DNA of 64,000 nucleotides, from the NCBI RefSeq assembly GCF_021730395.1, contig NC_069376.1, positions 18,075,001 through 18,139,000 on the forward strand, read 5' to 3'. The DNA is from Mercenaria mercenaria (lineage: Eukaryota > Mollusca > Bivalvia > Venerida > Veneridae). Positions 11,858 through 24,322 of this stretch are shown in pieces. Under the pieces are notes generated by a model. That model was not told where the DNA came from, ran no database searches, and was given only the letters and a program-made list of their open reading frames with translations. The position numbers and the translations under genes are program-made. Numbering within the stretch: the stretch's first letter is position 1; each line of letters begins with the position of its first letter.

Positions 11858-14332
11858 GAATAGCACAACTATAAATAGACATTTTCTTAAAAATGATATC
11901 ACAGTTTGTGAATTCTTTTGAATGAATCTCCAGATTACAGGCGACACCGTCACATTTGATTGTCGATGGACAGAAATACTGTACATAGCAAGTGTTTACA
12001 TGATTCTCCCCCCCCCCCCCACCCCCACCACAAATATTTTACATAATTCTGCACCCAAAATGTTTATATGACTTTGTGTCCATATGTTACATGTATACTT
12101 AACAACTTCTCCTACTTTGCATTCTGTATTTTGTTATTGTCCCTGTAAAATATTGATACATTTCGTCGAAAAATTTTCATGACAATTTCATGTTGCTGGC
12201 ACCCATGTGGCAGTGTTATCCAATGCATGAAACAATTTGGAGGCAAACCTCACACCAACCAAACGCTAGAAGAGGCCTTTATCAAAACATGGGATACAAT
12301 CTACTTTTCGAATTCAGGCACTGGACCCGTCATGATATTCGGCATTTCCGTTCTTTCACGTATTCTCAGTAGGTCACAATACTATAAATAGTTTTCCCTA
12401 TATATTCTATATAAAACTGACAATTTTTAAAAAGTTACCAAACATAGCTAGACCCATTTCAGAGAACAAATCCTTACCTCATTTTAAAGAGTTATGATAA
12501 AACTAATATAAAATGAAGAGAAAAGTAGGGGTCATGTATCTTCTAAGAGAGATTTCTCTGGTCTCATTTACTTACTGTAAAATCACACCAAAAGCACATT
12601 GCTGTGGCCTGGAAGTACTAATCATACTAAAATTGAGTTTCACTTCACCAAATACATCCTCCTCTCCCATTTTCCCTACCAAAATCTCAAAAATACATCC
12701 ACAATGACATTTAAACAGAAACTAGGTTAAATTTAGACATCTGTTGCCATGCCAAGTGAAAAAAATAGTGTTCAAAAGCCTGGCAGCCATTACGCGAATA
12801 GACCTGATGGTTCCCTCTGGTTCCTTTATATTAGGTAGGCTAATATGCGATTACGGCATTCTCCGGTTGTTATGGAAAATAATTTCCTTTTTGGCCGAAG
12901 GGTTCCGAAATGATATATATGGAAGATACGTAATAGCATGGACATTGTCGATTGTCATAACGGGTCTACTACCTGTCCACGCGTTGAACGTGTTTTATGG
13001 TTATTTGGGCCATCTATCCATAGGGCAGTACACACTGATATTTTAGGGTTAAGTGTAAATATTAGTTATAGCTTTACTGTAATTTGACAACAAATGGTCA
13101 GTGCACGTTTTGATCAATTTTCACTAAAATAAATATATTAGTATTTGAAAAAGATAATAACAAAAATCCAGTGTGTGGTTAGAGATGTTGTTAAGGATAT
13201 ATATTTGTGTATCCATGAGCTATTATATTATTTTATGTTCCATTTTATATTTATATTCGGCTTTGCTTTCTTAAGATGAAGTTTACATTTACAAAATGTT
13301 AATTTGAGCGAAATATATATGCAAAAGAAAAGATAAAATTGTATGCTTTTCAATGATTGTTTGTCCTCGACGGAAGGCCCATTTAAAACAACTTTGAAGA
13401 TAGGGTCATTTTTGTTGTGATTTTACATAAAATGATAAACAATGTCCACATCTGCGGTGATAACAAAGCAGTTTGTATACCCGCAACTAGGACGTTTTAC
13501 ATATTATCGTTAATTTCTTTAATTAGAAAAAATAATGGACACAATGTTCTTATACGACAAAACTTATCAAGTTGCTGCAAATATAAATTTATCTAAAAAC
13601 TTATAAATACAAGTAATAGATATAATACAGAACATACCATGCAAACAAATTAGTTCCGATCTGCTACACGGACGGATAAGTACATACTGTGAACTTTTTC
13701 TGTTAATTTCTGAATTAAACTGAAGTAAGCTGAAACAATTTACTAAACAAAAAATAGAAATAAAATAGAACAAACAAAAAACGATTAATTGTAATTTTGA
13801 ATGTCTGTAAGTGCGACGTTTTCTTTGCGTTTCACCACGAACCGCAGCTTTTCCTCGTATTCGCGGTGGAAGCCAGCTAACCAACTAAATCTTTAACCCG
13901 AATGAGAGGATATTTTATTATTATTCACGTAAAACATTGTAATTTAGATCTACCACCACAAGGCTTAAGTAGATATGCAGTGAACATTAGTTAAAAGTGG
14001 TAAACTATATAAATTCGGATCCAAGAGAATACCCGGACATGCAGCCCTGTCATGTTAACCTCACCATCAACCTGATTCAAAATATTCTAAAATGCCTGGT
14101 ATCGCAACTTTCGATTTAGAATGAAAACAAGAACAGTCCTCTATACTTATTATAGTATTATGAAATTTACATAGAAGCATGTACTGCTACTCCGGCGTGC
14201 CGATAAAAATATGTTTGGACAAAAACCATTAGGTCAAATTATAGAAAACCCTTATTCATACTTCCATAAGGCCACAGTCGTTTTTGCCGATACACATGAA
14301 ATGATTCTTGCCTAGAATTCGCACGTACGACG
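11858..14332. other. Intergenic stretch; no supported gene
   Basis: Follows the ShK stop and probably includes its 3' untranslated region, although no canonical AATAAA lies close. A C-rich run at 12008-12030 and two open frames (12179-12391, 12744-13046) are present. Neither frame shows a recognisable domain, a signal or flanking splice sites, so I do not call them. Confidence 0.5.

Positions 14333-14378
<46 letters not shown>
14333..14378. repeat. Poly-C homopolymer, 46 C
   Basis: An uninterrupted C run, the longest homopolymer in the window. The true length is uncertain because such runs are hard to sequence. Confidence 0.95.
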
Positions 14379-14380
<2 letters not shown>

Positions 14381-14736
14381 GCCCGAATAACTTTTAGGCA
14401 TTACATTTCTATTAACAGTAAATAACAAAGACTGTGACTAACAACAAATCTGGTGCGCCTGTGATAAAGTTATTACAAACCCCGGTATAAACCGGGTTGA
14501 AGCGATTTGAATGACTGGTATTTGAAATGTATATATTTTGTAACCATAGTGATCCTAACCCTATTCTTTAGACACTATATTATACATATTATAAACTATA
14601 TGCATGCAGACATGCAAACATTTGCGTATTTTTGCCGTGCGCTCAGATCTGTAATGACAAAGAGATAGATACACCAGCACGTTCGTACGTATTTTTAATA
14701 ACATTCATCAAATTTATAAAAGAAATAGTAGATACT

Positions 14737-14967
14737 GTTAACCCTTATCATGCTAAAACACAACTGATTCTGCCTTTGCGACCAGTGTAGATCATGATCA
14801 GTCTGCATAGCTGCGCAGTCTGATCATGATCTACATTGTTCGCCATTTAGTCAGTATTTTATCACTTGGCATGGCAACAGAGGTCTAAATTTATCAGTTA
14901 ATGGTACTGTCCAAATTAAAAGATGGACAAGTTCATTATAGAAAAGTTTAGCAGGGTAAGGGTTAAC
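14737..14967. mobile_element. MITE family B (GTTAACCCTTA ends), copy 1
   Basis: Left end 'gttaacccttatcatgctaaa' and right end 'tttagcagggtaagggttaac' are near reverse complements; TTAA may be the target site. The inside holds a palindrome around 'gatcagtctgcatagctgcg' and the phrase 'tggtactgtccaaatta'. A relative lies at 17640-17830. Confidence 0.8.
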
Positions 14968-16440
14968 AACTGGACATAAAAAAGTGTGACTGTATGCTTT
15001 TTAGGGTCTTTTTAGGGTCTAATACCAGCTAACAAGAACATTTCAAATACGATGGCCATATTCCTGAGATTCCTTACCATACATGTATCACCTTGTTCCC
15101 CGCAAGTAACTGACAATTTCCACAGATGATCTGAGGTAATGGACAGATAACTTCATACACAGTGGCGGTAGTCAGTTACAACATACGGTATGACTGGAAG
15201 TATGTAAAGTCCAAAGCATGCTAAATATCTTTGAAAACGGGTCTAGGTTTAACGAAAGCTCCGAGGTGACAAGTGTGCGTTTTCAACCCGTAGCCACGAT
15301 ATACTATCCCCACCCCATGATATCCTATATCTTAGCCACCTGTTAATGCTATCCCGTTCCAACGAGTTAGTACCTAATGGCCAGGAGATAAAAAAAACCA
15401 TCAAAAATGTCAGCTCGGAGCTACCTTAAGTAGAGAAATAGAATGCACTTTCAATGGTTGTCAAAATGGACCATGTACGAATAAGTCTCCACCTTCAGAA
15501 TTTCTTAGATAGGGGACTCCTACAGTGTGAGGTCTCTAAAAGATTGTTATTGCACTGGCTTTACAGAGTAACGAAAATTGTGTTTCATGTACTTCAGTGA
15601 ACTTAAATAAATCACAAACTCGATGGTTTCTTAATTGCTTTGTAATAAGTCCACTCTACAAGGCTGTGTTGCATTTCTTTAAGTGAAGTAACATTCTTTT
15701 TTGTGCTATACTGAGTGTTAAAATTTCGTATTCATAGTTTCCTTACTAGGCCCCCATTTCGAATAAAACTTCGAACTAATATCTAGAACATTCGTGTTAA
15801 TAAATAACACACCTCTGAAGAATGCCCTTCCCTGGAAATGTTTCTATATAAATGTTTTTAAGATTTGTAAAATGTCATCAATTTTCTATATATGGGGCTA
15901 TATATGTGTTTCCTTTATCTGGTAAAATGCCTAGGTTGCTTAAAATACTGTAACGTTATGCTATGATTTTCACATGTATTCCAAAGCAATTACTAGGTAA
16001 GGGGTTTGACGCTGGGAATTTCAGGTTAGCAAAATTATATGACCACGGTTTTTCGGGGGTGAAAGTGGGGGCTAGGGGTATTTTCAAAATTATTTTAAAT
16101 TGTATAACGGCGGGCAGTTAACCTTGCCAGTGTTACTGTTCTTGGCATGTAACTGCCAACTTCTCAACACGAATCAGAAGTGGATGACAAATGGTTTCTG
16201 ACAAATATTCCGTTATCAATCGTCACGGAGACCATTTGCCTTGCCTGGGAATCGAATTCATAACCCTGCGATCCGCAAATATGCGCTCTACATGTATGGC
16301 GACAGTAAGAAATAATCAACATGTATGTTTTCTGTCAATAAATCGTCAACAGTCAAATGCAAGTAGAAATGTTACCCGAATCTTCACAATCAGGCAACAG
16401 AAAAATTTAAAAGACAAAACAGAGACAAAATATCAAGAGT
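14968..16440. other. No gene; fragments of a dispersed repeat
   Basis: The stretches around 15100-15145 and 16110-16190 share a motif like 'aagtaactgncaacttctc' with 2810-2905 and 18540-18600, marking fragments of one dispersed element. A 100-codon open frame at 16191-16493 runs antisense into the end of the next gene and has no domain. Confidence 0.45.
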
Positions 16441-16459
16441 CAAATTTCTACATCTGTTC

Positions 16460-16465
16460 TTTATT
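16460..16465 (-). terminator. Polyadenylation signal of the Cys-rich gene
   Basis: On the minus strand an AATAAA lies about 31 bases past the stop codon of the gene ending at 16497, a normal distance for a short 3' untranslated region. Confidence 0.6.
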
Positions 16466-16496
16466 CTTTTTATACATATCACACTGTATGTAACTA

Positions 16497-19400
16497 TCAA
16501 CCAATAGGGAACCTTGAACATATGCAGTTGTTATCAAAGCAATGTCTGGTATCGTTGTCACAGTTCAGGCCTGCTATATCATAACAGTCCGACGCGTAAG
16601 TACACGCTGTAACAAAAGAAAAACAAAGTTAAATTGAATGAGAAAATATATGAAATAAAATTAACAGGAAAAAATGTTACGAAATCTCTACGAACTGCGG
16701 TAGCAAAGTTATTGATAGAATATTTTACAGATTGCATAGGCACTAGAAATGAGATATAATTAAAAGTGTTAAAGGTCTGGCTCGGTGTATCTTTGGGTCA
16801 TAATAGCACACCTAGCAGCATAATTACACGAGGGCTATATCCCAAGTGCCATTATGGAACTGGTGAGCAGTTACGGCCGGGAGTTAATCCAGCCTTAGAT
16901 TGACCCATTTATTATATACTTACGATTAATGTTCATATATGCATTTTTTGTATGTATTTTCAGCATACTGATACTTTTGAATATCATTGCTGTTTTTCAT
17001 TTTCATGCCTTCCATTTCTGAAAAATCTACCAGTACCGTCTCCCCGGAAATTGAGGTTGCTATATCATGTCGATGTTAGAAAGCGTGAATATTCCGGTTA
17101 CCTGAGACCATTATAAATGTGACATATGGCACACTGTGCCAAAAGCGGTCAAGCAATCATGACCTTAATTACCATTTTCAAGGGTTTTTTGCGACTTATT
17201 GTAGTAAGATACATTGTATAATTATAGAGAATTACATACATCCACTTGGTGTGCTGACACTGCACGTGCACAACCCACCGCCGGCAACTATTTCAGCACC
17301 ATCAGGATGTTGGCAGATAGGGTAACTGTTATCACCGTTACAGTTTGTCGTACTGTTACATTCACCATTCACTGTACAGGAAACACACGACACTGGATCG
17401 ACCCAAGCTGAAAACGAAGACAATGTTGCAGAATAAAAAACACAAAAGGCGAAAAATAGGTTTTGGTGTCGTGATGTTGAACTTGTTATTTACGGAATTA
17501 CAAATACTTGACAATGGAAACTCCCAAAATCTGGTAAAAACATTATATTTATTCTCGCGTAAAATGTAGTATTTCTGATTTCGCTATTCGCGAATCACTC
17601 AATACTGGCCCAATCCATATCTGGAAAAAACACAAACGGTTTTAACCTTTAGCCTGCTGGCAGCAAGTCATCAGCCTGCATGTCTGTGCAGGCTGATCAT
17701 TGTCTGCACTGTTCGCTATTGTCAGTAAATTTTCAGTGAACACCCCTTTGAGTAATAAGTGGCACTGCTCAAATTGAACGATGGACCAGTTCATTTTAGA
17801 AATTACTTCAGCACTGCTGAATTCCACATTCACATTATTTAAATAAGTTAGCACCGAAACAACTTCAGCTGAGAAAATCAACAATAACCTAACTTGTAAA
17901 TAAACAGTAATTTGACAGTAATTTTTCAGTTGTTTATTTCTGCTAGTCATGGTAGAAGTACTCCTCATAAAATAAACAAACGTGTTTGTAATCATGGACG
18001 GTTCCAAACTGAAGGGGGTCCATGCTAAAAATAATGACAAAATACAATACATATCGCATATCCGTAGCCCTGACCAACCTATAAACCGGGCCAGTCTATT
18101 TTATAAGTACAACAACACTGCTGACCCATTTAAACGAGGAGCAGTGTTTAACGCTTCGCTAATACCGACTATCCCATGATCCGTACAAAAATATATGGTG
18201 GGTATGTTTGGCGTAGGAGCGATCTCAATGTTGGGGGTGGGGAGGGGGGATGCAATGTGGGACCGGCCAGCTAAACCTATCCATATTTTTCCTGAAATTT
18301 TTGACAACCAAATGAAAAAAAAAAACCTTAATAACAATACATATCACACCAAATTCTTATCAGTACTAAATGCTGAAATGTTGTCTCAAACTGGCTTTTT
18401 TCCTTTATCTACTGTTATTTCTGATAAAATATAATGAATCAAGGCAACCTAAATACATTACTACAAGTTGATGTTTTCGAATGTGTCGGTGGGAAGGTAA
18501 CCTAACCATTGTTCCTCTATTCTGCACCAGTGCTAAACCGTTCTCTACAAGTAACTGTCAACTTCTCCTCATGGATCAGAAATGGAAGACGGTAAAAGCG
18601 ACTTTTTCTCTTTTTAACCAGATTTTGATCTACGACATTTAACAATCACTATGCTTCCCTTTTGTAATTCCTAAGTATACACAGTTGAACCTGCCACAGT
18701 GGACACCTGTATAAAGCGGCCATAAAACTAACTCCCCAAACTAACATTTTGTATTACTTTTCACCTGTCTAAGCAGCAGCTACCTGCCTTAAGCAGTCAG
18801 ACTGTGTTGCTCCTTTGACTGGCTGCTTAATACAGGTTTGACTGTATGCAGTAAGTTTTTATTAGGCCTATAGCCAAACTCGTTTATTGATATACTGAAC
18901 GAAAAAGAATGAGAAATATCGTTCTTAAATATCATTATTATACAGAAATAAATTCAAAGCGATTTTCAAAAGTAACATGATCAGAAGGAAGCAAAGTTGT
19001 TCTCAACTGATATCAGTTCGCCCTGAAATCAGGAGTTAACGAGTTCTTAAGACCTCTTTTGAAAAAAAGGTCTTTCTCGGATAACATTATCCGCTTTAAG
19101 GCTATGCCAAACCTCTGGCAAATTATGATGTAAAATACTAGCATTTCAAAAGACATGTATGAAAATATCCCTAAAACCGATACTAGTATCTTTTAATTGA
19201 TGGGTGAGGGTTTTTTTTTATTCCATTCTCGTCAGAGTATTTTACGGCCGCGAAACGGTTTTGTGAAAGTTCAGTACATCTGTAAAACAGATCAGTTAGA
19301 CGAAAAGAATGCGACCAAACAAACTATATGTAATAGGCAGACTCGATTTAATGGCGTCGGTTCATAAGAGGTAATGAAAAAAATTAATATATACGCGAGG

Positions 19401-19663
19401 ATTAATCTGACCTCGCGAAAAAAAAGCGAACATTAAACCTTCGCGAATATTTCTGCTTTTGTAGCAAAACATGCTATTATTAAACTATTACTTTTATGTC
19501 TACTGACATGGCACAACACCATTCGTTAACGGATAATGTGTTTCCTATCTACTGACTAAAAAAAAGACAACTTCTCCTCATCACTACTTTATTGTAAAAG
19601 TAAAATGTCCTTACCGAAATAAATAGTTAAAACAAAGGCAAAAGTCAACACTAGTTGTTTCAT
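16497..19663 (-). CDS. Secreted double six-cysteine protein, Cvsi-like candidate
   Basis: Exons on the minus strand at 19663-19615, 17407-17240 and 16606-16497 join to 327 bases, 108 residues plus stop. Both introns are phase 1 with GT/AG ends (donors GTAAGG and GTATGT). Residues 1-17 (MKQLVLTFAFVLTIYFA) are a signal peptide. The rest has 13 cysteines. After a lone C24 come two similar modules: C27-x5-C33-x5-C39-x8-C48-x14-C63-x-C65, then C74-x5-C80-x7-C88-x6-C95-x4-C100-x-C102. This doubled spacing recalls oyster Cvsi serine protease inhibitors (MEROPS I84) and EB-type modules, but I cannot align it, so inhibitor activity is only a suggestion. Exon 2 encodes the first module and exon 3 the second. 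The odd cysteine could pair with another chain. The promoter is not obvious; a GATA-type word lies ~85 bp upstream of the ATG. Confidence 0.8.
17640..17830. mobile_element. MITE family B, copy 2 (partial, in intron 1 of the Cys-rich gene)
   Basis: Starts 'ttaacctttagcctgctggcag', has an inner palindrome 'cagcctgcatgtctgtgcag', then 'gaccagttcattttagaaa' as in 14737-14967. The right end is decayed. It explains the 136-codon minus-strand frame here, which is not a gene. Confidence 0.7.
18680..18846. mobile_element. MITE family C (ACAGTcAAaCcTG ends), copy 1
   Basis: Left end 'acagttgaacctg' and right end 'caggtttgactgt' are near complements. The inside contains 'aagcggcc' and 'cttaagcag' words. 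It lies in intron 1 of the Cys-rich gene; a relative is at 38552-38734. Confidence 0.65.
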
Positions 19664-20215
19664 TGTGCACTTTCTGGCTTCCAACGTGGCTATAAGATCT
19701 TAAATGAACTGAACAATTTACGTTCTAAATTGATTACGCTATCTTATCAATTTAAAACCGAAAATATTTGAACTATATTAATCATAAATGCGTCATTTAC
19801 GACAATGTACAAATGTAAAGTCGGTTTGCAAGGTTTTACTATACAAATGAATATTTTTCATAGCCTACAAAATATGACTCTCTTAGTTGTTATTCACTGG
19901 TATGCCAAAATTGTTGTCTTTCAACTTTTAAAACCAATAAAGTAGCCATTTTATGATACGGAAGTATACAGTATAAAGTTTTAGGTCATTGTGACTTTTC
20001 GTTCATTGTGACCGTTCGATCACTAACCAATTGGTCATTTCAACCAAAAACAACCCCTTTTGACTGCTTTGGTTATTTGTTCGGGTCATTGTCCCCAGAA
20101 AACAATATAAGAGCCAGTTTCTGACCATCAGCAATCACTGGAGCTCACGCTATCTGACGTAAAAACCACGTTTGGCTTGCTTTGATTAATTTTCTTTAAA
20201 ATGAATACCACGCTA
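19664..20215. other. 5' flank of the Cys-rich gene; no gene
   Basis: Upstream region of the minus-strand gene. Short repeated words 'tcattgtgac' occur near 19985-20010, possibly another degenerate repeat. No clear TATA box. Confidence 0.45.
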
Positions 20216-20460
20216 AATAGTGCGGTGGCCTAATAGATAAGGCACCTGCCCCGCAATTGGGAGGTCGAAGATTCGAGCCCTGTCAGAGGCGGGACTTGTT
20301 ACTAAAGAGAGACCGGTTGGTGAGTCGCCAGCTAATTAAATGATGGTTACCAATCTGCCTGGTGCCTGGTAAGTGTTCAATGTATGTAAGTGTCTCATAA
20401 GCCAACTTGGCCGGCTCTTTCGTAGGAATGACACTATAATAAACAGGCAGTTAACTTTAC
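20216..20460 (+). mobile_element. tRNA-derived SINE, copy 1
   Basis: The first ~70 bases resemble a tRNA: A-box-like 'tggcctaatagataagg' and B-box-like 'gattcgagccc'. A non-tRNA body follows containing 'ccagctaattaaatgatggttaccaatctgcctg'-type sequence, with its core 'gctaccaat..gtctgcctg' repeated in the copy at 27588. Mismatches to the tRNA fold and the attached body make it a SINE, not a tRNA gene. Confidence 0.7.
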
Positions 20461-21580
20461 TTCTTTAATAGACGTAAGACGGCTCATCTGTAGTTTGAAT
20501 TTATTGTAATGAAAAACTATAAGGTTTTGCTAAAGCCCCTTTTTATTTCAAATTTCATAGCTATTAGATTGAATTGGAAAACCTCAACCAGTCAGACTTC
20601 GCTTCTAGTTCGTATTCTTTTCTTCATGTTACTGTAGCTTCCACAGTCAGATACAAGCTCCATGGTCAGTGTGAATCATAAACCTTTGACCTAAAACCAC
20701 CCGAGACAAACATTCATCAGGGAAAAATTACATAAATCATATGAAACAAGGCAAAGTTCATCAAACGGCGGTCCCTAAAGTCCTTATATACTTCAAAACG
20801 TGTATTTTAGTGCAAGTCTTATCTCTACGAAGCCAAACAATATGATTCATTTATATCATGAAAAATTACCGATTAATGACATAACTGCGCTTTTCAAAAT
20901 TTCACTTTTGAAGATATCTTGTATCTCTGATTTAATGTACTGCGTTTTACTAATAACTTCATTATAACTAACCAAAACAGAAATATCTTTTACTGTATAT
21001 ATGTTATCTGTATTTGTACTTTAACAACATTACACTGAATTATGCAGCAGATTTACACAACATAATGCGCCGGCGAACTACTTTTAATTAAGTAATCCTT
21101 CCTAAAATGATGGATAGAATTACCGTATAGAGAATTGCCTATTATGAAATACGAATGTTTCTATTTTCAGTTTGGTTTCTTAACCCCATAATGCCTATTT
21201 GAATTTTTGATATGCAGTTTTTCCAGTTAGTTTGGTGACTGCATCCATCATTTCAAATTGAATACTGCATGCTTTCCTCTCATTGCTTTTTGGCTCGTCC
21301 ACTCAGATTTCTTTGATTTTTGTCAGGAGGTCTATGACCATTCTCCGGATTAATACCATGACTATCACGGGGCACCTTGACAGTGTCTGCTGTTATTTTG
21401 TTCTCTTGCTAAGATCTTTTCTTTGAACTTGTTTCATAGTAGGCCTTACTGATTTTTCTCCAATAAAAGACGAGACCTCTTAGACTAGATCAGTTGCTTT
21501 CAATAATCTTCCTATGTACAGTCGTCTCCTCCATGCTACATTGTATTTGGTATAGTTGTTGCTGTTGCTGCTTGCTGCTG
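20461..21580. other. No supported gene
   Basis: AT-rich, without recognised exons. A stretch near 21180-21560 may belong to the relic described next, but I cannot support it. Confidence 0.45.
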
Positions 21581-21589
21581 CTACTGGTT

Positions 21590-22610
21590 ATTTGATTTCT
21601 ATACTTACATTCTGTTGCAAGTGCAAACATGCTGCTTTTATCAGATAATTTTCTTTGTCTGTATTTACTTCTCCCTCGTCTTCCTTTACAGATATGACGC
21701 TCACTACAGAGTCGATTCTTTCTGCCGAACCTACAACTGCATCCTGTTTCGGACTCGTTTCTGTAGCGTAGGGGTTTAGTAACCTTACTTGGTTTGTGGT
21801 TGCACTATTTATACCATCAATTATGGATGTCATAGCCATAGGACATTTCTGCTTAAAAGCATCTGTCGACTCTAGCGGGTAATTAGCCTCTTCGTCTAAA
21901 TCATGATCTTTAGTTCTTTTCATGCAAAACTCTGTAAGTGCTTCTCTGTCTTTACCGGCACCGCGACATCGTCTACCACTACTACTTTTCTGGTGTTCCT
22001 GTTCTTTCCTTCCAGTACCATCATTTTCTTGCTTAGGAGGAGGGGGTGTTGGCTAATGCGGTCTAACTACCTGCTAATATTTCGCAACCCAGCAGTGCAT
22101 CATCTGTCTACTATCTTTACTGGTCCTATGGTCAGATTGAATATAACATTACCCTACTCTTCTTATCTTGGTACTTTCTGCCCCATGCAACCCCTTAGAA
22201 CCCCTTAAGAGGTTGGTCCCTCACTGTCCTGAGTTTTCTGGTACGTCTTATGTGATAAAATTGTTCCGGAAGCTACAGTATCTTCCGTGAATGTAACAGA
22301 CATATTCCCTACTGACTCTTGTACATATACCCCTTCATTCAGATCTCAAGTCCCTGTCTCAAGTTCATCAACTCGTGTTACCATTATTTTGCCCTCGTCT
22401 GAAAATGTATTATCATTGAGTTGGACATCTCTTTGGGCCTAAGAGCCGGTATCATGGTGATTAAATGTTGGTTGGACGTGTTACTTTCAACTTTTGCCAT
22501 TCATGTCTGCTTCAAGTCCTTGGTCCCCTTCTTCGGACACTCTCTAGTATAGTGTACGCTTTCTTCAGGGAAATTCATCATTAAACAGACGATTTTTACA
22601 AGTAATCAAA
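21590..22610 (-). other. Possible gag-like retroelement fossil
   Basis: The minus strand has an unusually long open stretch (about 140 codons around 21588-22050), Glu/Asp/Lys-rich. Upstream, near 22550, is a short peptide with the look of the last part of a retroviral-type zinc knuckle (HYTREC followed by PKKG). No RT, protease or integrase and no terminal repeats are visible. If the call is right, this is an old, broken relic with several breaks. A decayed host gene is an alternative. Confidence 0.25.
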
Positions 22611-22860
22611 ACTCAAAGAATTACACAAGGTGAAAAATGCTGAAAAACCTACTGATGGAAAGAGAACAATCTCTACTAACTACTAGTGTTTATCTGGGCA
22701 ACAGTATGGGACATATATCTAGAATTAAAAAAGAACCGTACAAATAAAAAATAACTGGAGGATTGCTAGATGCATGACTGTGTTATCCTGTATTGCATAA
22801 CATAGATAGAATACTTTTCCATTGCATTGATATAATATGGGTAGGAAAATGTTCACTCAG

Positions 22861-24315
22861 GTTACATTCTACCAATTCAATTCGTTATTTATTTCATATT
22901 AATAACAAAACATTCAGAACTCATTTTCAGCACTTTAGAGCATTTCAATGATATGAAAACCATATATGGTCATTTAGTATAACATGTCTTCTTATCAAAA
23001 ATAGAAAAATATTGACATGTTATGTTGAATATAAGAAAAATAATCTGTTCTGAGAAACATCACCCTCTAAAAATGCCCCCATGAAAACAGCCGTTTAGCA
23101 GTTACGCGTAGGTAGACATTTTTCGCAAAGAATAAAACTTATTCCAAGAAATTTACAATGAAAATGGTCTAGATCTATTCTCAATACTATAAGCAATAAA
23201 CATAAGCCAAAAATTTAACTGTCACCTCCTCGTGTCACTCATTATACCAGATTTCATCCATAGCATGGAACTACATTTTGGACTACTTCACATGTAACAC
23301 TGAGTAGTCACTTCCGGTTTGGTGTAATCCGTCCTTAAAGAAACATTTTTCATACTCAAAATGTGTTATTTTCACTTAAGTTGTACCAGTAACCTAAATG
23401 CATGAAAAAAATACCAGTTTCAGTTTGATACAATCAATTTTCAAGGTTTTATGGCTTTTTCAGTAACGTATGCTGACGCGCCAAATTTCCTGGAAAAAAG
23501 CTATCGCGACATCATTTTTGACCACTTTTCCTTGCTTGAGCTTATTTTTGCCATATTTTATCAAGTTTTACCATAAAGTGCACTCAAATCACACACTGTT
23601 ACTGTAAAATATACCCAAACTCACACCCCTGACACCTAAAACATACCAATATTTAGTCAATAAATATGCATTTTTTGAAAAAAATACACCCAAAACAGTG
23701 ATTTTGAAATATTTTTAGTTTTTCTTCTTTTTCTCTGCTAAATTGCACTGAAATCGTCATCTTCTATCATAATCTGGCCAAACTAGCCTGTTTACAGCCA
23801 CATCTAAACAAGTTTAATTTTTTACCCCTTCACAACTTATAGGTTACATTCTACCAATTCAATTCCTTATTTATTTCATATTAATAACAAAACATTCAGA
23901 ACTCATTTTCAGCACTTTAGAGCATTTCAATGATATGAAAACCATATATGGTCATTTAGTATAACATGTCTTCTTATCAAAAATAGAAAAATATTGACAT
24001 GTTATGTTGAATATAAGAAAAATAATCTGTTCTGAGAAACATCACCCTCTAAAAATGCCCCCATGAAAACAGCCGTTTAGCAGTTACGCGTAGGTAGACA
24101 TTTTTCGCAAAGAATAAAACTTATTCCAAGAAATTTACAATGAAAATGGTCTAGATCTATTCTCAATACTATAAGCAATAAACATAAGCCAAAAATTTAA
24201 CTGTCACCTCCTCGTGTCACTCATTATACCAGATTTTATCCATAGCATGGAACTACATTTTGGACTACTTCACATGTAACACTGAGTAGTCACTTCCGGT
24301 TTGGTGTAATCCGTC
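22861..24315. mobile_element. 1.45-kb element with 474-bp direct terminal repeats
   Basis: The segment 22861-23334 recurs at 23843-24316 with no length change and only two mismatches noticed (near 22884 and 23269 in the first copy). About 508 bp of AT-rich sequence lies between. The 7-mer 'cactcag' stands just before the first repeat (22854-22860) and at the end of the second (24316-24322), consistent with a target duplication. No coding sequence, and no clear primer-binding site or polypurine tract, so a miniature LTR-type (TRIM-like) element is only one option; a tandem duplication is another. The near identity says it is young or gene-converted. Confidence 0.6.
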
Positions 24316-24322
24316 CACTCAG

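Noticed and set aside
12744-13046. 100-codon hydrophobic frame (possible membrane protein)
   Set aside because: No splice sites, family motif or upstream promoter. Chance frames in AT-rich DNA are often hydrophobic.
17642-18052. 136-codon minus-strand frame
   Set aside because: Its C-terminal third is MITE family B sequence and the rest shows no domain. It is inside the intron of the Cys-rich gene.
20216-20290. A tRNA gene
   Set aside because: A- and B-box words are present, but the arms do not pair cleanly and a SINE body follows, shared with 27588-27800.
21903-22208. Plus-strand 101-codon frame
   Set aside because: Antisense shadow of the minus-strand open stretch. Ser/Thr/Phe-rich without motif.
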